Origin: Setomelanomma holmii
Lineage: Eukaryota; Ascomycota; Dothideomycetes; Pleosporales; Phaeosphaeriaceae
Length of the DNA: 64,000 nucleotides
Assembly: GCA_010015745.1 (NCBI GenBank)
Contig: ML978176.1
Coordinates: 188,400 to 252,399, forward strand
Direction of reading: 5' to 3'
Under the pieces are notes generated by a model. That model did no database searches. It was not told the origin of the DNA and saw nothing but the letters and a program-made list of their open reading frames with translations. The position numbers and the translations under genes were made by a program. This document shows positions 1-11,699 of this stretch, in pieces. Position 1 is the first letter of the stretch. The number at the start of each line of letters is the position of its first letter.

Positions 1-3000
1 GCTCACTGGAGATCTCATGGTCGATGGCCTCCCATTGACGTGTCTGCCAATTGCCTTCACCCAGCATCGCATGTATGATCGACTGTTCGGTAACAGCATA
101 CTGGAAGTAGGGCCTAGCTATGAGATTGGCATGCGATTCGCCGTCAAGTCCACCAGGCATGGCTACCATATGCACTTCGGCATGAGACAAATGGATATGT
201 TGATGTTGACTACAAACGCCCAGACGAGGTAAGATCAACCACCCAGTGTTGTGTCCTTGTTCGGGAGCATTCTCTCCTTAGAACTTGCAAGACGACCCAT
301 AGACAAGTCCTCAGAGTGGTCACTAACTTCTTATAGATTGGAAATTCTTCTCGCTCGCTTAGTTGAAGACGTCTTACCTCGCGCTTTCATAACAGACTAT
401 ATACACTGGTTTGACCGGAGCAGAAACGAGATACTTTTCCGAAAATCTGGCAATCCTTGGCAGTCGTCCAACGATGTTTGGCATCTCAAAAAGACCGGAG
501 TAACATGGCGCTTCAGCAAGGGGACCGACACCCTCGTGGACAAGTCTAGCAAAAGCGCACGTACACTGCTCCAGATCTTTCAGCCGTTGGAGGATGTCGA
601 CCGTATTCACGTCAAGTTCAACACGACTAGCAGGACCATCACTATAGCGCTACCCCGGCTTCAGCTCGACTTTTACATCCTACCTCAGACCAACCAGATC
701 AGGTCTCGCCAGTATCGAAGCATGGTGATCGATTGCAATCAGCACATTGGTACTCTTGTCGGTCTTACAAGCAAGCTGATCCTATGCGGCGACATGAATG
801 ACGACCGCATGATCTTGATCCCGCTACCTAGGGAGTTTACAGCAGAATCAGTCCCTTATGAGAAATCGTCAAGTCCTTATCATATAAAGATCACAGTTGC
901 CAAAGAAGACACCAGCCGAGTCTGCGCATATACACTCGACACCACCCTTTTACGTATCATCGATACTGGAGATCTCCAGAGCCGATTATTACTATCGTAA
1001 CTCCACACTTTGACATCTCATTGTCCTCTAGATCCGTTTACTGGTCGCACTGGAACAGAGGCTGCATTGGACATCTTGCAATCTGCATCGACACGCTCCT
1101 TCGAGTTCCTTTCGCCCGAGAATGTCAGCCTTTTGCTTTCTATCGCGAAGCTTACCCCTGGACGGACATCTCACTCCGAAGATACGCAGCAGGTACATTG
1201 GGACCAGAACTTGCCTTCTTCGTCACAACATCCGCGGTTCTTCATTTTGGTGAAAGCCATGTTTAATGAGGCTCAGCGGACAATGTTCTTCCATCCGCAT
1301 GCTGAGTTCACGGAGCCTAAAGAGATGCCAGTGATCAAATCACATCTACTCGAGCGAGACATGAACAGGACCTCTACGTTCATGGTTGATGGGTATGGCG
1401 CTGAAGTGTTTACCGATAGGCATGACTTACACTATGAATCGAGAGAGATGAACGAGGATCCTGAGAGGGGTAAGCGAGCATTGATGGCAGCTTGCCTGAT
1501 TGTGCGAGAGTCAGCCGGCCTTCATGCGCCGTTAGCGAGTTTGAGGTCCGGACTCTTCAGTGGCGAACTCAAGCAGATGGTCATGAGAAGCGCCAGCAAT
1601 CATCATGACATGAACGACCTGAAATTTGACAACAAATGGCTCGGAGACTCTACCACTCACTTCGCTGAGCTACGGTGCACACTACATTCAAGCCTTCCAA
1701 AAGCTTCGAAGAAGGTAAATAGCTTCAACATCATGCTTTGGCTTTCCGCCATGGCATACTCGACCACCGCGCAAATCGACTCGATTCATGCCTTCGCTAC
1801 GTTTTTCAGGTTGATAGACATGGCCACAATCAAGCCGCCAAGTGCTTCGGCTTCCTTCAACCTGTCCCGTGGCAATAAATGAGTCGGTCCGGAAATCAAT
1901 GCTATCATCGAAGAGAGCAAGAAAGATCTCGCTGAATGTCCGGAGTATAATCTACCCAGGGAGGAGGGGGAACAGAAGGGAGCCCACACGCGGAGGATTA
2001 AGAGGATTCTAGCAAAGAATCAGAAGGATGCAGCCAATCAATTTTTCGCCGCTCTGCAGAAGCAGTGGCCGCGCGTGAGACCGTCAGCACCATCGGCTAA
2101 GGACCTCAAGGTATACCTCAATGTTTCCTCAGCTATGACCGACGTCAAGAACTGCTTCAAAGCATGGCATAACTGCCAGCGGTTCTTCGACTATCTCGAT
2201 CGCTCTCTGCGGTAATGGACCGTCAAGACATTTTCCCGGTTCCGGTACTCCAGCGTATGCTTATTACACCCCTGCAGGCGGTGAAGGTAGAGTCTGCGGC
2301 TCGACACTATGCGCTGCGCGAAATTCCGGCCGATCCTGCACCTAAGCTAACAGACTTGGAGCAATGTAAGTCATCCTCTCAAAGTAACAGTTCGAATCAC
2401 TAACGACCGTCAGCTTTGTTCGTCGATGAGAACGAGTACGACCACGCATCACGCCCAACCGAGCCAGCCATTCTCTCTATCAGAGCAGCACTTTTCCCTA
2501 GGAAACTCTCAAGTTATCGATGAACTCAATGGTCTGTGTCGAGACCTGAGAATGCATAATGGGCGACCTGAAAGCCAGGCGAACTATGTGGCTGCTCTGA
2601 AGTTGAGTCTCCCACAGCGCTCAAGACCTGCGATGGCAATATCGTATCACGAACAGCGCAAGTTAATGAAACCACATCGCAGCTTCTTCAAGATCATTTG
2701 GCAGACTGTAACAACTACATTGAAGCCCTTAATCTTGCTCTCAAAAAAAGTAGTGCGGAGGAGTTCAGGCTCGAGCAGAGAGATCGCCTTCTACATCCAG
2801 CACACACCTCGCACTTCGCCATTGAGATGGTTGAAGTGCCTGAGTCGCGAAATTTTTGACTTTCTACATGACTCCTGGAAATCGATTGTTATCGAATACG
2901 GTAGGGCAATCACATCTTTGCATCGGGCACGAAGAATGGCTGCCCTGGTCGACACAGTCCGCAACAAGCAAGTCAATCCGTTCATCTTCAGAGACCCACT

Positions 3001-6000
3001 TACCTATCTAGATAGGAGTTAAGCCTCTATAAGCAACTACTAGGCTCAAATAGGTAATCAATCAAGTCAAGCCAGACCTTCTGAGCCCCACTTAATTGCT
3101 TGTTGCGGAGTCTGCTGGTCGAGAAGCCGTTGGAGCTGGCAGCAGAACTCCAAAATATTGGTCACAGTAACTGGTCACCTTGGGACTTTCCGGAAACGCT
3201 CTTGCTCGAAGCGGAGAGCGGCATCATGATTCGTGGGGTACAAGAGACTATCGCTGCACAGATGAGAGATTCACCCAACAATGAGAATGCTGTTTGTCAG
3301 CTCAATATGGGAGAGGGGAAGTCCTCAGTGATGGTGCCAATTGTTGCAGCTGCTCTGGCAGAAAAACAGAGCTTGGTCAGGATCATTGTTGCGAAGCCTC
3401 AAAGCAGGCAAATGCTTCAGGTCTTGACGTCCAAGCTCGGTGGCTTGCTGAACCGCCGCATTTATCATCTACCATTCTACAGAGACCCTCGGCCAACTTA
3501 AAAGGAGGCGGACACCATATTGTCAGCCTGTCAGGAATGCATGGAGAACAGGGGTGTCATCCTCGCACAGCCGGAGCATATCCTCTTTTTCAAGCTCATG
3601 TGCTTGGAGCACCTTCTGATAGGGGACAAAAGCACTGCCTCATCTCTACTCAAGACCCAGCAGTTCTTTGATGCACTATCTCGGGACATTGTGGACGAAT
3701 CTGATGAGAACTTCTCCCCTCATTTCGAGTTGGTTTACACCATGGGCTCACAACAAGCCATCGACTTTGCTCCGCAGCGATGGATGATCATCGCGCAAAT
3801 ACTCCGACTGGTCTCCAAGTACGCTACAGAAGTCAAAGAACAGAATGACATGTCTGTCGCTATCGAAACTCATGAAGCTGGGAACGGAAAGTTTCCTCGG
3901 GTCAGGATCTTACGACCAGACGCAACTGATGCGTTGCTAAGTAAGATTGCGGACCATGTCATTGCCTATGGTCTCAATGGTTTGTCGACTAGAGCATTCT
4001 CCGAAACAGCCGAGAAAGCTGCCCTGAAGACATATATCCTGCAACCGCTCCTGAGTCTTTAGGATGTCCGCGCTATTGAGAGCAGCAGGGTCTGGACTGA
4101 TTCGACAAAGCATGCAATCCTGCTTGTTCATGGACTTATCGCCTGCGGCGTCCTTCGCTTCATTCTCTCCAGCAAGCGATGGCGTGTGAACTTTGGCTTG
4201 CATCCAGATAGGATCCCTCGAACGTCGCTTGCAGTGCCTTACAGATTCAAGGATGAGCCGTCTCCTAGGGCCGAATTTTCACATCCTGATGTCCTTATCG
4301 CCTTCACACTCCTATCATACTATTATGGTGGACTCAATGATCAGCAGATGTTCATCGCTTTCGAGCATTTGAGCAACAGTAACCAGTCTGCTATCGAATT
4401 CAGCGAATGGGTCGATACCGCCTCATCGAATCTCCCTACGGCATATCGGATACTATCGGGAATCAACATCAAGGATCGACAACACTGCATCCAGAACATC
4501 TTTCCACATCTTCGATACTCAACTGCTTGCATCGAGTACTTTCTCTCACGGTCCATCTTTCCTAAAGAGATTCGACAATTTTCTTCAAAGCTGAGTGCTT
4601 CTGGCTGGGACATGGGAGCGGTTAAAGCCAACCCGACGACGGGGTTCAGTCGAACGAAAGATACCATGCATCTATTGCCGCTCGCAGTCAAACATCTAGA
4701 CCTACCGAGTCAGAGTCACGTCAACGCTCTAGTGCTGGCTTATCTGCTGGAGACTTCGAGCGTAGAGATGTTACCTTCCAAATATCCTGACAGGACAGAC
4801 ACAGAGTACGTTCTGACAACTGCTATTGACAGCCAACCTGACGTTCGAGTCATTCTCGATTGCGGTGCTGCCATTCTCGAACAAAGCAATAAGCAGGTCG
4901 TTGAGACCTGGTTGAAATTGACTGATCCGAAGCAAGTGCATGCTGAGGTGTTCTTCCACGAAGAAGAGCTCTCAATTCTTGACAGGGATGATCGTATAGA
5001 GTCTTTCCAGACTTCGCCTTTCGCAAAGCAGCTCGATGCTTGCGCTGTCTATCTTGATGAAGTAAGTGAACGAATCATATATGATTGGAACATGTGCTTA
5101 TATTCGTTTAGGCACACACTCGAGGCATTGATCTCAAACTTCCACAACACTATCGAGCATGTCTCACTTTGGGTAGTTCGCTCTCGAAAGACAAACTCGT
5201 CCAAGGCTGTATGCGCATGCGACAACTAGGCAAGGGACAATCTGTCGTGTTCCTTGTCCCTGAGGAGATCACGACAAAGATACTTGAGATAACCAAGAAC
5301 GAACTGGATGAAGAAATTACCGTTCGCGATGTCTTGGTCCGGTCAATCATCGAGACGTGGACTGATCTCAAGAAGAGCATGCCACTTTGGGCGGTACAGG
5401 GTAAACGCTACATCTCTCACGAGCACCTCACTTTCGACGCAAACTTAACCATAGAAGAAGCAAGAGAGTTCCTAGAAGATGAAGGTCAGACTCTCGAAGC
5501 TCGCTACCGACCGGGTCTCCAGGTGACAAACTCACTTCGCGAGCCAAAGATTGGGACTTGAAGAATCCCACCATCGCGGAGATCATGTCCCGATGCCACG
5601 GCTTCGGCGCTATGCAAGTTACCTCAGCGGCCCTGGAGGAAGAGCAGGAGAGAGAACTTACTCCAGAGCAGTAAGAAGAGCGAGACATTGAGCGACTGGA
5701 GCAGATGGAAGCAGCTGCTCATGGCCTTTCCTCACACTTGGAAGACCTGGTCACCAAAGGCAAATTCCCGTCAACCATGAATCAGTTCACACCGGCTTTC
5801 CAGGCACTGAGAACCACGAGCGCAAAGGACCTTTGCGATTTGTCCGAGTTCCCAACCGATCTTTTCGTCACTTACGACTTTATGCGCACCGTCAAGCACC
5901 CTGCTGGTGGCGAGAAAGCATCATTCCTCACCGACTTGTATCAACGACCAGTCCAATGGGTTCTCAGCGTACCTCACCCCAATCAACCTGGCGTCATACA

Positions 6001-6559
6001 GAACTTGGTTATCATCAGCCCACACGAAGCAAACAAGCTCATGCGCCTCCTACGACGAAAGACCGCAAAGGTCACACTGCACGCCTTCTCAGCACGCACC
6101 AACTCCAGCTACGCTTCTCTGGATGCGCTCGACCTTGTGACGACCGGCTGCCACTTCACTCCAGGATCCGTTCCTCGCAGTCTCATAGCGCAGCTCAATC
6201 TCTTCGCTGGCAGCCTGTATCTCCGCTCATACAACGAGTACATCGAATTGTGCGAATTCCTCGGCCTTCTACACGGCGACGCACTACCAAGCCAGCAAGT
6301 TTCTGCTGATGGCTTTGTGACTCCGCCAAAGGGGAAATGGGGCTTGACGCAGTCTCCGGTTCCACTGCTGCGCGCCTTGCTGATGCAGATTAGGAAGGAG
6401 GGTGAAGGACTGGAGAAGACACATCTTGGGAAGATCCTCAATGGTGTGAAGTTGGATGAGGCGGATTTTAGGGTCGATATGGAGATGACGGATGTCAAGG
6501 ATGAAGTGGGCGAGGAGGAGACTTTGAGATTTAAGCTTCGTGTCCGTGGAGCATCATGA
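1..6559 (+). pseudogene. Decayed giant DUF3638/DUF3645-family protein gene, 5' end outside window
   Basis: Remains of a very large fungal protein (family members are usually about 3,000 residues; databases often label them ubiquitinyl hydrolase, function unproven). Recognisable blocks occur in family order: an N-terminal block with RLFGNSILEV (17-229), LTSHCPLDPFTGRTGTE (about 1010), a P-loop-like MGEGKSS (about 3307), RWRVNFGLHPDRIPRT (about 4174), a DEAH box in YLDEAHTRG split by an intron at 5062-5111, CMRMRQLGKGQSVVF (about 5208), and a C-terminal block ending at 6559. The frame is broken. In-frame stops lie at 998-1000, 1880-1882, 3499-3501, 4060-4062 and 5672-5674, with conserved sequence continuing in the same frame after each. 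Frame changes are needed near 2213, 2505, 2612, 2850, 3020-3090 and 5560. Introns explain the breaks near 230 and 2366-2413, but not the others. The SecA/DEAH-like motifs suggest an ATPase fold in the ancestor. I see no way to make a full-length protein. Confidence 0.88.
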
Positions 6560-7170
6560 AGGATAATTTTGGATGATCATGATAGGAATAGCGCTCTTTT
6601 GATGGGGGCATTATGAATCAGCTTTCGGCGCGGGACAGACTGGATAATAGCGAAAGACAGACGGCTGGCGATATAGGCGCTGCTCTAGATCGCGACTGGA
6701 GTAACGTCACGCTACGGTCCTCCCACGAGCAGATCTGAGTAGAGTAAATGCGAAATAGCTGCATTGTATGTCCCGCTGCGAAATTTATACATTCTTCGAA
6801 AGTGCGACGAGCAAGCTCTAGTAATGAGTGAGACTGTAACGGAAGCATTTCGCGTGCAGATCTCAATGTCATACTCGGAATTCGGCAGCGGGTCCTAGAG
6901 CATCGTGGAACGGGACATCAGGCCGTGAATTGGGCGAACGTTCTGCAATGTCTTGAAGACGCGATAGAGCAGAAAAGGAAGGAAAGTCTTAACCCGCAAA
7001 ACGCCATACCCGATACGGTTTGACGCTAGAGATACCCCAGCATCTTCCGTCACGACCGAGGCCGGTTGTTGTCGGCTTTACCTTTCACAACCGCAGTACA
7101 CACGCCAACCCTGGAGTTGCTTGATTATGTTCTTTTTGCACACAGACTTTGCCAGTAGTTACAATCCACC
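6560..7170. other. Intergenic, upstream of branched-chain E2 gene
   Basis: No coding region supported. It holds the 3' flank of the pseudogene and the promoter and leader of the E2 gene, whose ATG at 7171 is preceded by CACC, a good fungal start context. Confidence 0.6.
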
Positions 7171-8832
7171 ATGAAGATCTTCGCACGCAGAGAAGCCTCC
7201 CGGCTGCTAAGTCAGAGCAATACTTTCACCAGAACGCGTGTCTCCATTTCTTCGCAAGCAAATACTTGTCTGCGTGAGCAAAGGAGAGCATTGCACGGCT
7301 CGAGGAGGTTACTAGACGTAAAGCCATACTTACTTGCGGACATTGGAGAGGGTATGGGCAGTCAATGGTCGCGAAGAATGAAGAGAGCTAATGTTGTGGT
7401 CAGGTATCACCGAATGTCAAGTCATCCAATGGTTCGTGAAGCCAGGAGCGCGCGTCGAGCAATTCGACCCAATATGCGAAGTACAATCTGACAAGGCGTC
7501 TGTCGAGGTATGAACACACGCTTGCTTAGGACTGCATTGAGACTAAAGTTGGGCAGATCACCTCGCGGTTTGACGGCGTCATAAAGAAGTTGTACTATGA
7601 GCCGGATGACATGGCTAAGGTCGGAAAGGTACGATTTATTCCAAGCCTGTCATATGGACATGTACTTACTTTTGCAGCCCCTTGTAGACATCGATATACA
7701 GAGCGAAATCTCCGAAGCCGACGCAGCGCTGCTCAACGACGTACCAGACAAAGAGACGAAACAGAACGCGGAGGCGCAAACAGAATCACAAGGACAAGAG
7801 CTTGAAGTGGGCAGGAATGACACAAAAGCGTCCATTGGAGACACACCGCTGCCTGAGCAAGCGTCGCCGCTACCACCAAACCCTACCAAAGATGAGCCGA
7901 AATCGCAACGGGAGCCGAGGAAACATGCATCGCTGGCAACCCCTGCGGTGCGACATCTAGTCAAGGAACACAGGCTGAGAATCGAAGATATAGACGGCAC
8001 AGGGAAGGAAGGACGCGTTCTGAAGGAAGACGTACAACGGCATGCTGAGGCTGCGAAGCAAGCTACCACCACAACATCACAGCCCACCGCGTCCGCGCCT
8101 CACTTGGCTCAACGGCAGGCTGAGGACCGCACGCAGCCATTGACACCGGTTCAATCCGGCATGTTCAAGCAAATGACCAAGTCGCTCTCGATACCACATT
8201 TCCTCTACACCGACGTCGTCGACTTCAGCGGCCTCACCTCCCTACGCAAGAAGTACAACAATGGGCGCGAGAAGACGGAGCGGATAACACCACTTCCTGT
8301 CATCATCAAGACCGTCTCACTCACCCTACAACAATACCCACTTCTCAACGCACACCTCGATACTACGACCAATCCCGATAAACCACAGATCGTCTTCAAG
8401 GGGAGCCACAACATTGGTATAGCAGTCGACTCTCCATCTGGACTCCTTGTGCCCGTCATCAAGAATGTCCAGAACCACAGCATCGCGTCTCTCTCGCAGG
8501 AGATCACTCGCCTCGCGACTCTAGCACGAAATGGCAAATTGACATCTGCCGACCTTACTGGTGCAACTTTTACAGTCAGTAACATTGGAAGCATTGGCGG
8601 AACAGCAGTCGCGCCTGTCATCTCAGCGCCGCAAGTGGGTATACTGGGAATAGGAAAGGCGCGTGTGGTGCCCGCATTGGGAGAACATGGAGAACTCGTG
8701 AAAAGGGAGGAATGTGTGTTTAGCTGGAGTGCGGACCACAGAGTTGTGGATGGAGCGTATGTAGCAAGGGCAGCGGATGAGGTTAGAAAGTACGTCGAGG
8801 GTGTGGAGACTATGTTGATGAGGATGCGATGA
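7171..8832 (+). CDS. Dihydrolipoamide acyltransferase, E2 of branched-chain 2-oxo-acid dehydrogenase (mitochondrial)
   Basis: Exons 7171-7351, 7404-7507, 7557-7628 and 7678-8832 give 503 residues. E2 transfers the acyl group from E1 to CoA during breakdown of leucine, isoleucine and valine in the mitochondrial matrix. The N-terminus is Arg/Ser-rich like a mitochondrial presequence. The lipoyl domain follows (about residues 53-130) with the lipoylated Lys in [11 protein letters not shown] (about K91). The E3-binding domain is [20 protein letters not shown] onward (about 205-245), and the acyltransferase domain runs to the end with the catalytic HRVVDG (about 474). A single lipoyl domain and [14 protein letters not shown] favour branched-chain E2 over pyruvate or 2-oxoglutarate E2. 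The branched-chain aminotransferase gene is about 10 kb away. Confidence 0.92.
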
Positions 8833-9130
8833 CGCGCATCTTTATAAAGTGGCGATGTAGATGCACAACAAGAATCAAAAGCATTGAAGTTCACTTCTTC
8901 TACTTTTGGCATACTGAGCATGTTTACGTCGATCTACTATTCGACATTTGTATTCCTCTGCTGCATGATGTCGACACTGCCTTCTCATTCTGCGAGCTCA
9001 CTGCTCATCAGAGCATACAACCGACGCGCCTTCAGTCTCGGGCCACATGCACATTCGAAACACATCAATGTCTCGTGACTCATGTCAAATCCATCCCTTC
9101 TCATTCAGCCATCTTCCCCCTCTTAAAAAC

Positions 9131-9666
9131 TCAGCTCGCCCCCTTAAGCACCTGCTCTAAACTACTCTTACTATTCGCATACGTCTTCTCCAGATAATCC
9201 TCCTTCTTATCCAAATTCGACCTTTCCTTGATCAGCGCCTCGCTCTCAGACTGCAGGCGCTTTTGCACGTGTGGGATGGGCGTCAGGACGAACCTGAACA
9301 ACGCAAATAGTGTGTTAGCAAAGCCACAGAATCACGGTGGATGGGTGGATCAGAGAGGCAGCGTTGACTGTGAAGGGTGGGTAAGATGGAAAGGGTAAAG
9401 GGAAGCATTACATTTTCCCAACACCCTCATACACACGCGTAGATGGCGGGAGCGAGGACACTTCAGAGCTCGTAAGTTGCAACATGCGGCCCTCGCGCGT
9501 ACGTGCTGTTTTTTGCTGGCGCACGATGAGGAGTTGTTGTTCGGCGAAGGCTTTTTTTTGGCTGATTTCTTGGAGGACCTGTGTTTGTCAGTTTCCAATT
9601 CAAACACAACGCGGTATAGAGATAAGGAGGAAATACCTTTTGCAGGGCCTCGTTTGGCATCGCCAT
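9131..9666 (-). CDS. PFD1: Prefoldin subunit 1 (beta-type)
   Basis: Three exons on the minus strand (9637-9666, 9412-9578, 9131-9293) encode 119 residues. The start MAMPNEALQK and the hairpin region LQLTSSEVSSLPPSTRVYEG followed by VGKMFVLTPIPHVQKRL are diagnostic of prefoldin subunit 1. Two long helices flank this hairpin to form the coiled-coil tentacle. Prefoldin is the cytosolic hexameric chaperone that hands nascent actin and tubulin to the CCT chaperonin. The first exon is only 30 nt, so simple ORF finding misses the gene. It is convergent with the E2 gene and divergent from the ceramidase gene. Its client beta-tubulin is encoded about 2 kb away, probably by chance. Confidence 0.92.
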
Positions 9667-10080
9667 TTTGGGGTTCGATATTCGTGAAGTGGTTTGGGGT
9701 TAGTTTGGCAGGAGCGCGGAGTTAAGGTGGCGCAGGTGCGCGCTGGTCAAGCTTTCTCGGTAAGGTGCCGCGGTGGCATGTGATTGGCTGTGTTTTCGAG
9801 GTTCGCAAGCAGCGATTGCTGCACTACATTCGCGACAACGTCGACAGTTGTACAATGTCACGCATACAATTCCAGTCACGCACTGCAACGTGCCTCGTCT
9901 CATTCGCTACCTACTAGTATGTCACTCACGCCCCACAGACCAGCGAAATCTGACCTATCGTCACCGCTTGCTAATCGCGCATGTTCCGAGAGGGTCCGAG
10001 GCTAGGTACTTTTCCTGCTGCGTAGACTGCGTTGAATTTACACGACACTTTGCTTTTGAGTGTTTTGGATCTGAGAAGAG
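9667..10080. promoter_or_regulatory. Divergent promoter between prefoldin 1 and alkaline ceramidase
   Basis: A 414-bp gap between two divergent starts. It has an inverted CCAAT box (ATTGG, about 9783-9787). Small ORFs here have no recognisable homology and overlap on both strands. Confidence 0.5.
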
Positions 10081-11229
10081 ATGGTTTTCGCGTTTCTTGA
10101 GAAGTTGCCTTCCATAGCGTATCCGCCGGAACAAGATGGAAGATGGTCACCCGTGACTTCAACGCTGGATTGGTGTGAGGAGGTACGTTGACTGTAAGAC
10201 TTTTTGGGTTGCGATGACTGACAGCATGTTAGAACTATGTTGTCACACAGTACTCGGCAGAGATAATCAACACGCTCACGAATTTGCTCTTTAGTAGGTT
10301 CCACATGTGCAAGGTGGACATGAGACATAACACTAACTTTATGCCTTGTGGCTTGATTAGTGTACCTTGCATTCAAAGGCATACGCAGTTGTTTAAAACA
10401 CGGGCATGATTCAGTCTTCCTAGTGGCTTTCGTTGGGTATCTACTTACCGGTACTGGAAGTTTCTTATTCCACGCAACACTGAAATGTAGGCTCGATACG
10501 AAGGTGTCACCACCAAATGCATGGCTAATGGTTCCAGATCCCATGCAGCTTGTGGACGAGCTGTCCATGATCTACACGACATGCTTGATGAACTACGCGA
10601 CTTTTTCGTACGGACAGTCGCGGTTGTACCGGACAACATTGGCTCTGGGTCTCGTTTCCCTCGCAGTCTTCATCACTTTGTATTACCATTATTTGCAGGA
10701 CCCAGCTTTCCATCAGAACGCCTACGCGATTTTGACAGCTATCGTGCTATTTCGCGCAATGTACGTTATGGAAGTCAACATCCGACCCAAATTCAAGTCA
10801 AAAGAGAGAGAAGCCGCGAACCCGAGGCCCCACAGTGGCGTATCAGCTGTCAAGGAACGTGCCGACGAGCAAGATCGCGAGACATTGCGAACCATGTGGC
10901 AGATGATTGCGTTTGGACTCAGCATCTTCCTTGGCGGATTCGCCATATGGCATCTCGACAACGAGCACTGCTCCAAGCTCATCAAGTGGCGCAGGGAGAT
11001 TGGGATGCCGTGGGGCTTTGTGCTGGAAGGACATGGCTGGTGGCATCTCATGACTGGCACGGGCGCGTACTTCTACATTGTTTGGGGTATTTGGTTGAGG
11101 CATCACCTCAATTACCGTCAGAACGAGTATGAGCTGGTTTGGCCGAACTTGTGGACGATGGCGGAAGTCGTGAAGGTAAGAGGTGGAGCAAATGGACACT
11201 CGAAGGGAAAGGCGAAGAAGGAGTTATAG
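10081..11229 (+). CDS. Alkaline ceramidase (YPC1/YDC1 family)
   Basis: Exons 10081-10182, 10233-10293, 10361-10486 and 10538-11229 give 326 residues. It is a multi-pass ER/Golgi membrane amidase that splits (phyto)ceramide into long-chain base and fatty acid. Family signatures are all present: TSTLDWCEENYVVTQYSAE near the N-terminus, SFLFHATLKYPMQLVDELSM with the conserved Ser, His and Asp, HLDNEHC, and EGHGWWHLMTGTGAYFY with the two metal-binding histidines. Intron 3 is 51 bp with no stop, so an unspliced reading stays open, but the spliced junction restores the conserved KYPMQL. The C-terminus is lysine-rich (KGKAKKEL), as in ER proteins. Substrate preference (ceramide, dihydroceramide or phytoceramide) cannot be read from the sequence. 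Confidence 0.93.
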
Positions 11230-11699
11230 GTTTTGTTCATATGCTGCAATGGTCTGGGCGACCATGTGGTACTCATGGTCGGTGTTCGGGTACGATGGCC
11301 GCCAAGCAGATTGCCATTGAGACTGCGTGGAAGCTCAGATGGACGGCGCTCGTGGAGGCTCGATAGGTCAGTAACGTACACACGAAATTTTGGTTGTGCA
11401 ATGAAAGGTAGCTTGGTTGAGTGAGAAGTGGCATAAATGGCACATGTCGCGATGCTCTACCCGTCTTCACAAGCGCGTGGGGCAACTGCTGGTGCCTGGT
11501 GTCCGGCAGGCGCGTCCGCGATTGTTTTGGTGCAAGGCACAGGCCACACGCGCTAGTGGCAGCTCCACCCACATTCTTGACCGCTCCTCGCTCCTCGTCC
11601 GTTCTCGTTCTCGACACCAGCGACTGCCACCACCGACATCCAGCACCCAACTCATCTTCAGCCCCAGCAAACTCTCTTACCTCACCCACAACCGCCATC
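11230..11699. promoter_or_regulatory. Beta-tubulin upstream region
   Basis: A 470-bp gap in tandem orientation. The last 120 bp are rich in C and T stretches (CTCGCTCCTCGTCC and similar), typical of promoters and leaders of highly expressed fungal genes. The leader ends CCGCCATC before the ATG at 11700. No gene is supported. Confidence 0.5.

Noticed and set aside
8205..8921. 238-codon frame opposite the E2 gene
   Set aside because: It overlaps the conserved acyltransferase domain on the other strand and shows no domain of its own.
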